Source of the DNA: Thozetella sp. PMI_491
Taxonomy: Eukaryota; Ascomycota; Sordariomycetes; Chaetosphaeriales; Chaetosphaeriaceae
Length of the DNA: 64,000 nt
Assembly (NCBI GenBank): GCA_021432635.1
Contig: MU270076.1
Coordinates: 226,756-290,755, forward strand
Reading direction: 5' to 3'
In this document: positions 24,805 to 36,366 of the stretch, one piece after another
Layout of the letters: every line of letters begins with the position of its first letter
How positions within the stretch are numbered: position 1 is the first letter of the stretch
Notes under the pieces: model-generated
Told to the model about the DNA's origin: nothing
The model's database searches: none
What the model saw: only the letters and a program-made list of their open reading frames with translations
Position numbers and translations under genes: made by a program

Positions 24805-26690
24805 TGCAGAGAGCAGCATGCAGCGTTATTGCATCGATGGCTACGAATGCAGGAGGGGAAGCTGGGGTCGGGTGTTGGATCGCATCGTAGCGCTCCAGGG
24901 CCTTACCTTGGCCGCAGGAAATAGCGTCTATGCATGGAGCTGACGCCATCCCCAAAATCGCTTTTGGGGAAATTCTTCTTCTTTCCGGGCTGCAAGCTTG
25001 GCCAAGTTGTGAAACGTAGTTGATAGGGCGGTGTCTCTTTTCTTCTCTTCTCTTCTGTTCTCTCTCTCACGAAACCAAAGTTTGCACAAAAAAGTCTTGT
25101 ATGATAGTGTGTACGCTCCTGGTCGAAGACGCTGGCGAAGCAATTCGCAGAGGATAGACTAACAGGACGGAATCAGTATCTACGACTTGCTTTCTGCTAC
25201 GCCTATCTAGGTAGCCTTCCGAAGTTAACCAAAATTAAGCATGCATGATTCGCTTGCTATATGAGATACGGCTTGTGTGATGGATGATGTGCGGTAGCGA
25301 ATGTTTCTCCAATGCATATGACCGCTCACTTCTCGTCTCCTACTGCCGTTGTTTACATAGTGTGGGTCCGTGCAGGAAGAAAAGGGGGTGAAGGCGGAAT
25401 GTAACCACAACTATAAGGCAAGGCTTGACAGGGGTAGTACATAAACAGGATTCAGGGATATCATGAAATACATCTGTATAGACCTTTTTGGACGTATTTA
25501 TCGATTCCCAGGCCTTGTGAAAAATATCAAAAGTCATTTTCATCTCTGCGTCAGTGGCGTTTGGACTGTATGCAAATACCCGCGCGGAGCAAGCTGTGTT
25601 GTCAAGTCGCTTGTTCAGGCAGTTCTCACCTAATTCCTGTCCCCGTTCATTGGATAAAAAACTTTCTAAATCATAAAGTATCAGTCAAATCTAACTCTAC
25701 TCACTGAGTTGCGAAAGACCTTCATTATTGGCCCTCTAGGATATGCTGCAACCATTGCATGAAGCGAAGGGAGGAGAGAAAGGAGAGAAGTGCGTGCCCT
25801 GCATCGGTCAGCCTACGAGCTCTCGTTGACGAGAAATTGCCGCATGCATTTTGCTCTTGTCAACTACAACGCATTTGTGCCTTCGTCACGCGTCTGTTTG
25901 TTCGGGTAGCGGCATGCCAAGAGGATTCCCACGGGTACATGCTTCTCGCAAACTTGTTCGTGCATCTCGCATAGAGAATCAACTCTACCCACCTGCCTTG
26001 CGTGAACATGTGGAGAGCTTAGAGAGGTCTCCTCCTGTTCTCCTCTTCTCTTTGCAAACTCATCTTTTTCTTCCTTCCACTTTAGAGCTGCCGATTTGGG
26101 CCCCGCCTGCCATAGATCCCCTCCCCTGCTCTTTCCTTTCCTCAACTTCCCACCGCCCTCAACGACATCAATAGGCGCAGTATTTCGCGCTACCCCCTCA
26201 CCAGGCTGCCTTGGTTTCCCTGATCTCTCCTTCCCTCCTTTGTCTTAGCTCTTCTCTTTCTTTTCCGTCGGTCACTCGCCCATTCGGTTCGCAATCATCT
26301 GCAACCTGTTCATCGGTGGCGGCAGGTCACTTCTGCGGACTCACCCGGCAGGCAACCGCTCTTCTAGTGAGAACTAGATCTTCCACAGGGAGAGTACCGC
26401 ATTTTCTTCTTCCTTCTCTGCCTGAAGTCGCCACACCGGCTCCAGTCTGAGTTTTCTCAACCCCGACTAGTCCATATCTTGGTTTTGAGGCTCGGGACTC
26501 TCACCTATCGGCTGGGCCTTAACCCTCAAACGCGACGGAGGCTCACTGAACTCATCGACGTTTCCCCGGTCCTCACCTCGATATCGATCGCTCCTAGCCC
26601 TTCGAGCCCAATATTTCGCGCACATAGGCACATCTTGAGCCACAGAGCTGCAGGAGCCACGCCTGGTTCACAGCACTTTCGCCTTCTGCC
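24805..26690. other. Intergenic, partly A+T-rich, with pyrimidine-rich leader
   Basis: About 25150-25750 is distinctly more A+T-rich than the flanks. From about 26000 to 26690 the sequence is C/T-rich with CAACG/CATC-type stretches, typical of a fungal promoter and 5' leader for the following + strand gene. No recognised gene is seen. Confidence 0.5.
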
Positions 26691-28430
26691 ATGGCTGGCG
26701 AGAACACATCTGACAACCACATCGACCTTCTCGCTGTGCTCCTCGGGCATCTGGATTCCTTCGATTACCATCCTTCGCAAGGCAGCGGAGCAAATGCGAT
26801 ACCTGTAGCCACCAGCGATAAGAGAACTGACCAGCCTCAGACCATCATGGAGCCATCGACAGGCGACCAGAGAGGTAACAATATCAACCAAAACTGCTAC
26901 TAGCACCCCCAATTTCGCGATACCATATGTTGCTAACGGCTTCAAAATCGCCAGATCGCCGGACCGGCAAGCGGCCTCTGGAGAACCCGGTCGACCGCCC
27001 CGACCGCAAGGTTATCATCAAGACTGAAAAGTCAGGTTTGTTTTGCCTATATGGAAAAATTTACCTGCGGGATCTCATGAAGTTAACCTCGCTCTCCACA
27101 AAGATGGCACACCGGCAAGCATACGAGCAAAATTGCCGGTGAAACAAAGCTTCTTCGACACGGCCGTGTCTGGCCTTCCCGAGGGGTCTCAGCCCCAGAG
27201 CAACCAGCCCAGAGGCCCCCTCCCCGGGCTCGCGAACAGCCCCTTGGCTTCTTCACGCCGTTACATATCGCCTGCCGCGCGGCTGTTGACTGGTCCTCAG
27301 CCAGCCGCAGGTACTCCCCAAGCGAATTTTAAGAATCTGGTCCTCCGCCCCCGGGTCAACAGCTTGAGTCTTGGACCCCTCTCGGCCATCTCGGAGCCTG
27401 CGAGCAACCGCCCCTTGCCCGAAGGAAACCCCATTGGACCGGGGGGGGCCAGCTCGGGTCCTTTACCTCATGTTTCAACCATGCCTAATGGGCATACGGA
27501 CAAGAGAAACTACAGGCTTGGGGATTGTCGAGGAGCGGTGCAGCGTCTGTCGTTCGAATGCCAGAGGCGTGGGTTCAACCCTCAGTGGGTATGTTCAAGG
27601 TCCTTTTGGCAGGCTTTTCTAGAGTTCCACCAAGCGAGGCATACGACTGATCACCCAGTCAGACTATATCGAGAACCAAGCGTAACCACTACTTGGGTTC
27701 TGTGACCCTTGCTGCTGGCCAAATCGTGCAGAGCGATAGAGAATGCCCTACGGCAGAACTTGCGAAGAAGGATTCTGCGGAAAAGGCGCTGGCGTTTCTC
27801 GCTAACATGCCACAGGACAAGGTCTTCTGGCAACATCGCGCCTCCGATACCGCTAATAGAGGCCGAAACTCAGTTGCTCGCCAGCGTTCCCCCCAGCCTG
27901 AAGAAACCGGCCTGGTGCGAATGAAGCAAGAATATCGGGAACGCGAGGACGTTCGTGGTCGCGCCCGAGAGCCGGACCGTGAACGAGCCCGTCAGCGCGA
28001 TCATGACCGCGGGCAGGTTCGAAGCAACGGCAACATTGTCACTCGCGGGAGTGAGCGGAGGAGTCTTCTTGAGAAGATTGGGGCTATGATGAGCGATGAT
28101 ACTACAATCAAGAAGTATATTGGGGAGCGGCCCGATGTCTCGGGAGCCTTTTTTGAAGGCCTTGCTCTGGGAACCCGCATGGCTAGCCAGTGCGCGTCCT
28201 CTTACTCTGGTATCGACTCTTCCGCTATTCCGTATCGCGAGGGAGCCGGCTCGCGCTGGGAACGTGACCACTGGGACGGTCGCGATCGGGCTGACTATCC
28301 TTCCCCTGATCGTTACGTACCCCCCACTACTCGCGCCGCTGCTCATAGGCGGGATATGAGCCGCGATCGCCGCTTCCGCCACTCCCGTCCCTCCCGCCGC
28401 CATTCTCGGTCCCGCTCCCCCCGTCGCTGA
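26691..28430 (+). CDS. dsRNA-binding-motif-like protein with Arg/Ser-rich tail
   Basis: Four exons: 26691-26874, 26955-27035, 27104-27588, 27663-28430, with introns of 80, 68 and 74 nt, giving 505 residues. At about residues 222-300 the order GAVQRLSFECQRRGFNPQW, then NHYLGSVTLAAGQIV, then ELAKKDSAEKALAFLANM matches a dsRNA-binding motif: helix, strands, and a final helix with the KK-x2-AE-KAL pattern. After it comes an Arg/Glu/Asp-rich stretch (VRGRAREPDRERARQRDHD) and a C terminus of alternating Arg/Ser (RPSRRHSRSRSPRR), as in RNA-processing proteins. It is probably a nuclear RNA-binding protein; the RNA target is unknown. The last intron has a GTATGT donor and a CAGTCAG tandem acceptor; an alternative pairing also keeps frame. 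A second coding-like frame continues beyond the stop (see findings), so the true C terminus is uncertain. Confidence 0.72.
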
Positions 28431-29125
28431 ACCGGAGCGGGCTGATCTCTATCTTAGGCAGGATTTCTCCCCTAAGCAGAGGCGAAGCCTAAGCCGACAA
28501 CCGAAACGATCCTACGAGTACTCCACCCAGGGTTCCAGCTTCGAGCATATGGTCTTTGAGGAATTTGGCGCTGGAAGGGCGGCTAGGTTTGCTACACCTA
28601 TGTATCAGTGAAGAGAAGCTGTCGTATTGACGTCTTATAGAGGCGTAGAGGAGGTAGCTGCGGATGCCCAAGAAATTGACTGGCTGGCACAGTAATACAG
28701 CATCAATATGCCCTTAGCATTGCTGGCACTTGCTAGGTAGAAAATACACTGCCCATGAATTAACCTGGATTTAGCTTACTTTGTATGGGCACCAAGAAGT
28801 ATGGAATGGGCTGTTCAACCCGCCTCTTGGCTGCCTAGTGCCAGCAGCTCTTGGAGTGCACGACGAAGGTCAAAAGCGTCGTGGTGTTACCACCTTGATT
28901 AGAAGTGTAGGGACCTAACCCCATCGTTGGTGAAGCGTTCCTGCTGAGCTGGGAGAGGTGTGCATCCGATATACTGTTTCTTGTCGACTAAACTTCAGGT
29001 GAAAGAGAAAAGGGGTATATATTTGGCTTTCGCCACCTCTCTCGCTCTGCCTTCACTGCTCTATATTCTTACACGTGTAAATTCGCATCCGCGTCCATCG
29101 ACCCCGATCGACGCCGCGAGGTCTC
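28431..29125. other. Convergent 3' intergenic region
   Basis: This spacer lies between the stops of two converging genes. The first 180 bases keep an open, protein-like frame (see findings). The rest, to 29050, is more A+T-rich and probably holds both 3' UTRs. Confidence 0.5.
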
Positions 29126-32100
29126 TTAGGCACTCTTCCCATCGCCGACAACACTCTCACAACGGCCGCAGAGTTCGTCCTCAACCGGAGCAACATACCG
29201 CCAGCACCTAGGACACTTGTGTTCGCGCGGTGGAATCACCGTCACATTGCACTTCGATCCCGCCAACTCAAACCCTTGCGAGTAACGCCAGCTGGCGTCG
29301 GCAGGGACTTCGGTGTTCAGATCGACGGACGACACCACAAATATGGCCTCAAGCTCGTCCTTGTACTTTTCGAGAGTACTCAGTGCCGGGCCTTCTGGGA
29401 CCTCGAGAACCACCGAGCCACCTAGGGAGGAGCCCAGAAGCTTCTCGGCGCGAGCCAGCTCCAGGATTGCCTTGATAGACCCATGCGCCTCCATGAGTAT
29501 GGGGATGGCGCCACGGAGCTCCGACTCGTCGTTGACGAGGCGGCCGGGGTCCATAAGCGGGGCGGTATAGAGCTGCTGCAGAGGGTGCAGCACGGATCGG
29601 TCGTCCTTGAGCCACTCCGGGGCGTGCTCCCAGGCCTCTTCGACCAGGAGCGGCGTGACTGGTGCTAGCATTCTCAGGAAGCCGAGGAAGATAGGCTCGA
29701 GGACGCCACCGCCGTCCGCACAGTAGAGCCTGTCCTTCAGGGCCTCGAGGTAGAAAGCAGAGAGGTCGCCGGCAAGCCAGCGGTTCAAGCTACTATATAC
29801 CCTATTGAACTCGTGGTTGTTATAATGCTTGTGGACTTCCTCCATGACGTCCTTGAGTTGGATGAGCGCAATGCGGTCCAGCACTGTGAGCGGCGCCTTC
29901 CTGGCCGATTGCTGCATGGAGCCGGTCAACATCTTGACGGTGGTGCGATACTTGATCAGAGACTGATGGACCGACTTGAGGACCGTCTCGCTGAGGATCA
30001 CGTCCCGGGTGTAGTCGCTGCTGGCAGCCCAGAGACGGAGAGCATCCGGGCCGAGCGCGTCATTGACAGGCTTCTTGGGACCTTTCTTCCTAGTCTTCAG
30101 GGGAGGGAGTAGCGAGCCATCCATAACCTGATCGGCCGAGATGGTGTTCCCCAGCGACTTTGACATTTTTTTTCCATGCTCATCAAGCGTGAAACCGTGC
30201 GTTATCAGCTCTTTATATGGGGCCAGCCCAATCCCTGTCATACCAGAGGCCGCGCTCTCGGGGGCCATTGCCGCAACTCGAGTCAGGAGGCTGGACTGGA
30301 ACCAACCTCGGTGCTGGTCAGACCCTTCAAGGTACACATCTGCCTGCCTGTGGCTGTCCATCTGGGTCCAGCTGCTGCCGCTGTCAAACCAGACATCCAT
30401 AGTGTCGGTTCCTCGCCTCCACGCGCCGCCCTTGCCGTCTTGCCTCAGAGACGGAGGAACCCAGGCCATATCGTCCGCAGGGTCGGACCACCAGGCATCT
30501 ATCCCTCTCTCCTGGATGACGGAGATGATGTGTTCGACCGACTCCTCGGTGAGCACCGCCTCGTCGGAGCGATATAGCGCCGGTATAGGCACGCCCCAGG
30601 CCCGCTGGCGCGAGATGCACCACTCGCTCCTCCCTCTGACGAAGGACCCCAGTCTGTTCTTGCCGGTCTCTGGCGTATATGCCACTTCATCGAGGGCCGC
30701 TAGGGCAAGGTCTTTGATGGAAGCCACGTCGGCAAACCACTGAGCGGTAGCCCTGATGATGACTGGCTGCTTTGTCCTCCAGTCATACGGATACTTGTGC
30801 GTGTACTTGTGAACACGGATTATATGGTCTCGGAGGTGATGCAGCACAGCCGAATTTCCTGCGCCCTGAACGGAAAGGCCTTTGAGAACGTCCGGGTTGG
30901 GGGGGCATGCATCAGCTGTAAACAGTCCCTCCCCGTCTACAGGGGCAGCCACTTCTCCGACTCCCAGGGATTGGCACAGCAGGTAGTCGTCAAACCCGTG
31001 GCCGGGGGCGCCATGCACGAGACCGCTCCCGGAGTCTGCTGTGACGAACGAGCCGTGGACAAAGGGCTGAGGCGGCACGAGCGTTCCGCTCACCACATTG
31101 ACGTATCGAAGATTGGTGAGATCACTTCCTTTGACGGTATTGATGATCTCGACTGGGTCTTCGGACACAAGGACAACCTCCCGGTAACGCGGCAGGCACG
31201 CTTCCGCCAGGATGATGGCATCTTTTCCGTGGCGCACGATGCAGTAGTCTAGGTCGTCATGCACGGCTATGATCTGATTCGCCGGCAGCGTCCACGGCGT
31301 GGTCGTCCAGATAAGGGCGTAAAGGTTTCCTTCCACCTCAGCTCCCCCCAAGACCTTGTTGTACGCCTCGGCCTGCGGGCCAGCGGAGGACTCGCCGTCT
31401 TTCCCTGCAACGAGGAACCGAACGTACGCCGCCGTGGACACGTGGGCCTCGTTGTATTCGAGCTCGGCCTCGGCCAGCGCGGTTCGTGACGACGGTGACC
31501 AGTATACGGGCTTGAATTTGCGGTAGATGAGCCCTCGCCGCACCATCTGCTGGAACAGGCGCAGCTGCTTGATCTCGTAGTCGCTGTCCATGGTTGTCCA
31601 GCGCCGGTCCCACTCGGCCATGACGCCGTACGTCCGGAAGCTCGCCATCTGCTCGCGGACTGTCTTTGTAGCGAGGGCGCGTGCTGCCTTGCGTATCTCG
31701 GCAGAGGGCATGGTCTTGCCCGCAGAGGCGTTCACAGCCTTGAGCTCGATCGGGAGCCCATGACAGTCCCATCCGGGAACGTAGGACACCCGGTGGCCTG
31801 AAACCGATATATTGGTTAGCTGTTTGGCTTATTGAAAGGGAGGTCAAGTCAATTGGAGGACGAAGGAAGGGTGGCGGCGCACCTTGCTGAACCTTGACGC
31901 GGAGGATCATGTCCTTGAGGATCTTGTTGAGGGCATGGCCGGCATGCAGACTGCCATTGGCGTAGGGGGGGCCGTCGTGGAGCACAAAGGTATTATCGGC
32001 AGGCCGGTTGGCGGCCTGCCACTTGTAGAGATCATCGGCGCATCGCTGGATGTATTGGTCACGGTTCTGGAGGATAGGTCGTGGACTGGAGGCCAAAAGC

Positions 32101-32207
32101 AGCTGGAGGTTAGAGGACAGCCGAGCTGAGCGCCGGGGAAGCCAGGAGGCTTACGGGAATGTAGATTTCGGCAGCCTTAATGTGGAGGTCCAGGATGTCT
32201 TCGACAT
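29126..32207 (-). CDS. ISM1: Isoleucyl-tRNA synthetase, mitochondrial
   Basis: It charges mitochondrial tRNA-Ile with isoleucine. Three exons: 32207-32155, 32085-31883, 31797-29126; introns of 69 and 85 nt with CTAAC branch sites; 975 residues (yeast Ism1 is about 1000). The start ATG gives [18 protein letters not shown], a basic, hydroxylated N terminus suited to mitochondrial import; the first splice completes the conserved LPKSTFPPRP. Class I signatures are visible: HAGH in [16 protein letters not shown], then [14 protein letters not shown], and KMSKS at about 629-633 (KKMSKSLGN). Near the C terminus CPRCWRY...CGRC is a zinc-binding motif as in bacterial-type IleRS. An alternative first exon in another frame (from 32391) was rejected because it lacks this conserved join. 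The gene converges on the dsRBD gene and diverges from the acidic protein gene. Identification is secure. Confidence 0.93.
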
Positions 32208-33449
32208 TCTCTCCTACCCCTCCAGGTGCGGGTTCATGGATGCAGAACCTAGGGGTCGGGTGAAGCTTTTTTCCCTTTGGGGTGCAGAGCTCCAAATTTT
32301 CTGGCGACGCGACATCAATGCCAAGACTCAGCGAAGCGGGTTGGAGCTTGCCTGCAGCGCAAGGCGCGAGGCGGGAGGCTGCTGTCCCCACTCTTTTCTT
32401 TTGCCCCTCTCAACCACTTACAGCTAAATTTAAAGGTGGCTAGCCCCGACCCTCGACCACCCTTTAGAACAATCTCCAAGCCCGATCACAGGTACTGGAG
32501 AAAAGTCACTCTAGACTAATCACTCGATCTTTTTTTTGTTTGAAATGGCTTCCTTGTATCCGCCTGCGTCCTGATCGCTCTCTACGCTTCGCGACAGTCT
32601 AGAAAATGGAGGGCTAGGTCATACATCTTTTGGGAATCATCTGCTTCATCCTCCGCTGTCTTGTCATGCCTCTCTTCTGGACGCTTGGTATCCCTACGTC
32701 GACGGGAATCCGCATGTTTCGTCGAGCAGATACCGTTTCTGACTATACTGAGACTATAGAAAATAGCTTTGTGTTGATTACTATTATGTGCATACCCAAC
32801 TTCGTCTCTTTGGACCGGAATATGGATGGTCTAGCAGCGCTTAGGGAGCTACTTTGCCCTCTGATGAGAGGAGCCAGCCCATTCACAGAATTTTCGATCA
32901 TGTTTGCCCGCGTTTGGCTAGCAGAGGCTGGGGCTAATTTGTCAGCGGCTCAGCTCATGGCTAACTACAATCCTTTGTCCTTCTGTGTGAAACTCTCGTG
33001 TGTGCTCTTCATCCTGTGATGGGCCCAAAATGCTAAGAGATACGATGCTAACAACATCGCGTGGGGAATAACTAACACGCCGGAAGCTCGCTGTAGCCCC
33101 AAGCGCGGCCCAGACTCACCTCCCTAACAGCAATACCGTCATATTACCGTAATGGCATAACCCTCGCATCAAGCATCCAAATCACCAATGCGACACTCAG
33201 GATGATGAAGAGCAGTTAACCTCGAAATCGGGCAACCGGTACGCGGAGTGCTACTGTGTAGAGGTCGAGAGCTAAAAGTTGGGCCCGTGCGCCCCGGTTC
33301 CGATTGGCGGAGTGGGTGGCCGAGTGGAGCGAGGCCAACCGCTCCGGAAGCCTTATACACGCTTCCCCGTGCGCTTCACTTGAACTTGGCGACAGACTGT
33401 CAAAGGGCTCTACCGACAGTACTTTAACCTTCTTTTCTTCCGCAACGCT
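32208..33449. other. Divergent intergenic region, partly A+T-rich
   Basis: It lies between the starts of the IleRS gene (-) and the conserved acidic-protein gene (+). About 32520-33170 is A+T-rich and contains an open frame of 129 codons (32630-33019) without recognisable domains. A tRNA A-box-like string near 33315 lacks a matching B box. Both promoters should lie here. Confidence 0.5.
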
Positions 33450-34548
33450 ATGGCTCCGATACGGCGCTATCTTAGAATCACCAAATACTCGGTCCTTGAA
33501 TGCCGTATCTATCTAGACAACCCGGCCCTGGCACAGTCGTGGTTGCTGAACCCAAGGGACCCGGTGCTCCCAAGAGTCATCGAGGCTGTCCGGCCGCTCG
33601 TTCTCCCGAAGTTAGAGGAGGAGAAGGAGCGCGAGCGCAACAGGAGAAAGGGCACCAAGAAGAAGAGGAGCATCAAAGACGTAGTCACGCAGGGTGGGCT
33701 CCCCACTCGCTCATCCAAGGGCTAACCTCTCGACATGAACTCATCATTGGCTCCCTGAGGCTAACATGGTGCCAGACGAGTTCGAGGTCGCCATCTTCCT
33801 CACCGAGACCAACACGCGCCACTCGCTCCTCTACAAGCAGAAGCATTTCCGGGACAAGACGCAGACCAAGCTGACGTCCAACTCGTCCAAGCTCGTAGGT
33901 GCCTCAAGCGAAGCACCCATTGACGTAGATGATGGCGAGCTCCTCCATGAATACGCAGGCGATGCCGATGTCCCCGGTCTCCGTCGCGAAGACAGCGAGG
34001 AGGATGGTGCCATCGCACTGGAGAACATACCATCCGTGGACGACGTCTCGCCCGAAGGTCCCGAGATAGCCGCCCAGAGACCCAAACGAGGGCGCCACCG
34101 GGCCAAGGATGGACAGGTGCTAGGAGATGCAGGAACCGCTGATGCTGGTGCCATAGAGATCGAGTCCTCGGATGACGACCTGTTCGTAGGGAGCACGAGC
34201 AGCGCCGAGAGCGACGCGGACTCAGGCGGAGAGATGCGGCCCCCTCCAGCCAAGCGGCGCAGGGATCAAGAGGGCGTTGGGGACAGAAGGGATATCGACG
34301 GCCCAAGCAACGACAAAAAGAAGATGGCTATGGACATATCGTATGATGGCTTTGCCATCTACGGCCGTGTTCTTTGCCTAGTGGTCAAGCGCCGGGACGG
34401 TGGAGGCCGGGCAGGCGGTCCGAGAGTGGCTGGCGGCAGGTCTCAGACCGGTGCTGCTGGCCAGCTCGTCGGTCAAGCAAGCATGGAGAATTGGATCACA
34501 TCGACCCAGCTGCCGGCCGATGCGGCCGACGACATAGAGGCTTCGTAA
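33450..34548 (+). CDS. Conserved fungal acidic nuclear-type protein of unknown function
   Basis: Exon 1 33450-33693 and exon 2 33776-34548, joined in phase 1 over an 82-nt intron (GTGGGC, GCTAAC branch, GCCAG), give 338 residues. The N-terminal block (MAPIRRYLRITKYSVLECRI, then LDNPALAQSWLL, VIEAVRPLVLPKL) looks well folded and reads on after splicing into DEFEVAIFLTETNTRHSLLY. Then comes an acidic, Ser-rich middle with two short motifs, PIDVDD and IEIESSDDDLF, which resemble SUMO-interacting sequences (hydrophobic core followed by acids). A basic PPAKRRRD patch could be a nuclear localisation signal. Near the end KKKMAMDISYDGFAIYGRVL and SMENWITSTQ look conserved. I recall similar proteins in other filamentous ascomycetes but cannot assign a function. 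The IVD/SIM idea is inference. Confidence 0.7.
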
Positions 34549-35739
34549 CCAGAGGGCTCGCGAGACATCTCAAGGAAGGTCCAACTAAGCACTTCGGCAT
34601 CGGCCTCGTTAGGCAAGGGGGGCAGCCGTAGAGGGGTCGGGGGCTCGGCGGTGGCATTGGAAGAGGCACACTGCTCGGCCGATGACCTCTCCGCAAGACA
34701 ACGAATCCTCGAGGCTGGCGCCACTGTCAAGCCGCATTTCGCAGCATCGGCTGCGTAACCATAGCGGCGGCCGACATCCGAAACAGGAACGCCAAATACT
34801 AGCAATGGGCCTAGCGACTCATCCAAATAACCCGATGATCGGCCACGCAGTTTTAAAATACGAAGAGGATGCAGCACGTATACTGAAACAAGGCCGTATC
34901 AATGTGTCCCCAGAAACTGGATGATTTCATCGTGGCTGTGACTGTTCTCTGGGGCCCGCTCCCGACGCCTAGTACTGTAGTACCATATTGTACTGTACCT
35001 TTGGTTCCCATCTTCGCCACGAGATCTTCGTCAGGGAGGCTTCCTCCCCGAAGGCGGAGCGATGCGGCCCGGCAAAGAACACCTCGGAGCTTACGCCACG
35101 CCTCGGGCTAAAAATGCAAATGCGTCCTTTTTTTAAGCCCTCCTCCTTGGTCAGGTTGATCCTGGTGTAAATGGTGCCACCGCGCCTGTTCGGTTTGTGC
35201 CACACTGTCCCAAGCCTACTTCATCGGTCCAATGGTGTCGACTGTGACACCCCAGATCAGCGCGAAGTGAAACAACTACCACCATCGCGCGGGATCTCCG
35301 CATCGCCCTTCGCCCCGAGGCCGCACGCCGGGAGACCTAGTTTCCACCCTTGTGCCCGCGACCTGCAGTGCGGCCATTTATGGGACGTCGAGTCGGGCCA
35401 GAGACATCTGTCATACTAGGTGGTTCGGTGTGATATCTCTTGGCTGTCGGGTTCCTCGGGGTTTTGCGGCCTTCCACGCCTCCCCGAAGCTAGCAAGCTA
35501 TCGCGCTGCAGACCAGGCATTGAAACCCTCGCACGTCTGGCTGTCCAGGGAAGCGCGGTCACCAGACCGACCAGGACCCCCCTTCTTGCCTGTCTCAGCT
35601 CGCCTGGGCACGACGGGGACTTCTGACAGGTCCACTCTATCGTAGCTGGCGAGCTATTGTTGATTTACATTTATTCCATTTAGATCGGGCTTAATACCAT
35701 CACTACCGATAGTTCGGCTAAGAGGCGGTTGGGATTGCG

Positions 35740-36366
35740 ATGACCAGGCCTAGGGCCTTCGCACTCGCTCTGCGAGACGCCAAGGCCGGGGGTGGAACGG
35801 CTAGTGAGAGATCGTACAGCACAATAAGATGTCCCCGGCCGTGCGGACATCACACGCGTCACGGGCGCCTCTGCGAATCGGCGTCCGGTGTGACGGCGGG
35901 GAAGCAGGGCGCTAAAGTTCGACTAGAGCTCGATGACATATGTGATATGTGCACTGACCATGGCCGCGAGCAACCGCTGGGCAACCACCGCAGGGCTTAT
36001 CTCCCAGCCAGCTACGCGAAGGGAAGACTTGAGAAGGACCGGGGATGGACTAGGATTCGGGTCCCGTGGCGCCGCCCTCTTGTGATCCGCAGAACCTCCA
36101 AACAGCCGCGCGCTCCTCGTGATGGGCGATCTTTGCCAGGCTCCCTGGCAGGGGAGGAGACCAGCATGGGCTATATCGCAATGATTTCTGGCGGCAGAAG
36201 GCCGTTGTCACTGTACCTTTTCCCCTCTTGCGCGGCTGGCGGGCGGAGAAATGGCTCCTCAGATGGCGCTCTCTGGAAACATGGCGGCCCCCCCTCCCTC
36301 CTTCGCAGGGCCGCCTCCGTAGGACCGAGAGACATTGAATCGATAGTGCCCTGGATAATGGGCTGA
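35740..36366 (+). CDS. Weak candidate: small protein with Cys/His pairs
   Basis: An open frame of 208 codons. Only its middle looks protein-like: IRCPRPCGHHTRHGRLCE at about residues 29-46 and LELDDICDMCTDHGRE at about 63-78. The CxxxCGHH, HGxxC and CxxC pairs suggest a possible zinc-binding module. The flanks look like non-coding DNA and true ends may be set by introns. I do not recognise a family. No strong start context or neighbouring gene supports it. Confidence 0.25.
   Translation: MTRPRAFALALRDAKAGGGTASERSYSTIRCPRPCGHHTRHGRLCESASGVTAGKQGAKVRLELDDICDMCTDHGREQPLGNHRRAYLPASYAKGRLEKDRGWTRIRVPWRRPLVIRRTSKQPRAPRDGRSLPGSLAGEETSMGYIAMISGGRRPLSLYLFPSCAAGGRRNGSSDGALWKHGGPPSLLRRAASVGPRDIESIVPWIMG

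Noticed and set aside
32110-32391. Alternative first exon for the IleRS gene (93-codon frame)
   Set aside because: It ignores the better start at 32207, whose splice product restores the conserved LPKSTFPPRP sequence.
32630-33019. 129-codon open frame in an A+T-rich stretch
   Set aside because: No domain, no splice partners and no recognisable start context; it could be chance.
33315-33400. tRNA-like A box (GGTGGCCGAGTGG)
   Set aside because: No B box or cloverleaf stems follow at the required distance.
35130-35180. Resemblance of AGGTTGATCCTGG to the 18S rRNA 5' end
   Set aside because: The match is limited to about a dozen bases and the flanks do not match rRNA.
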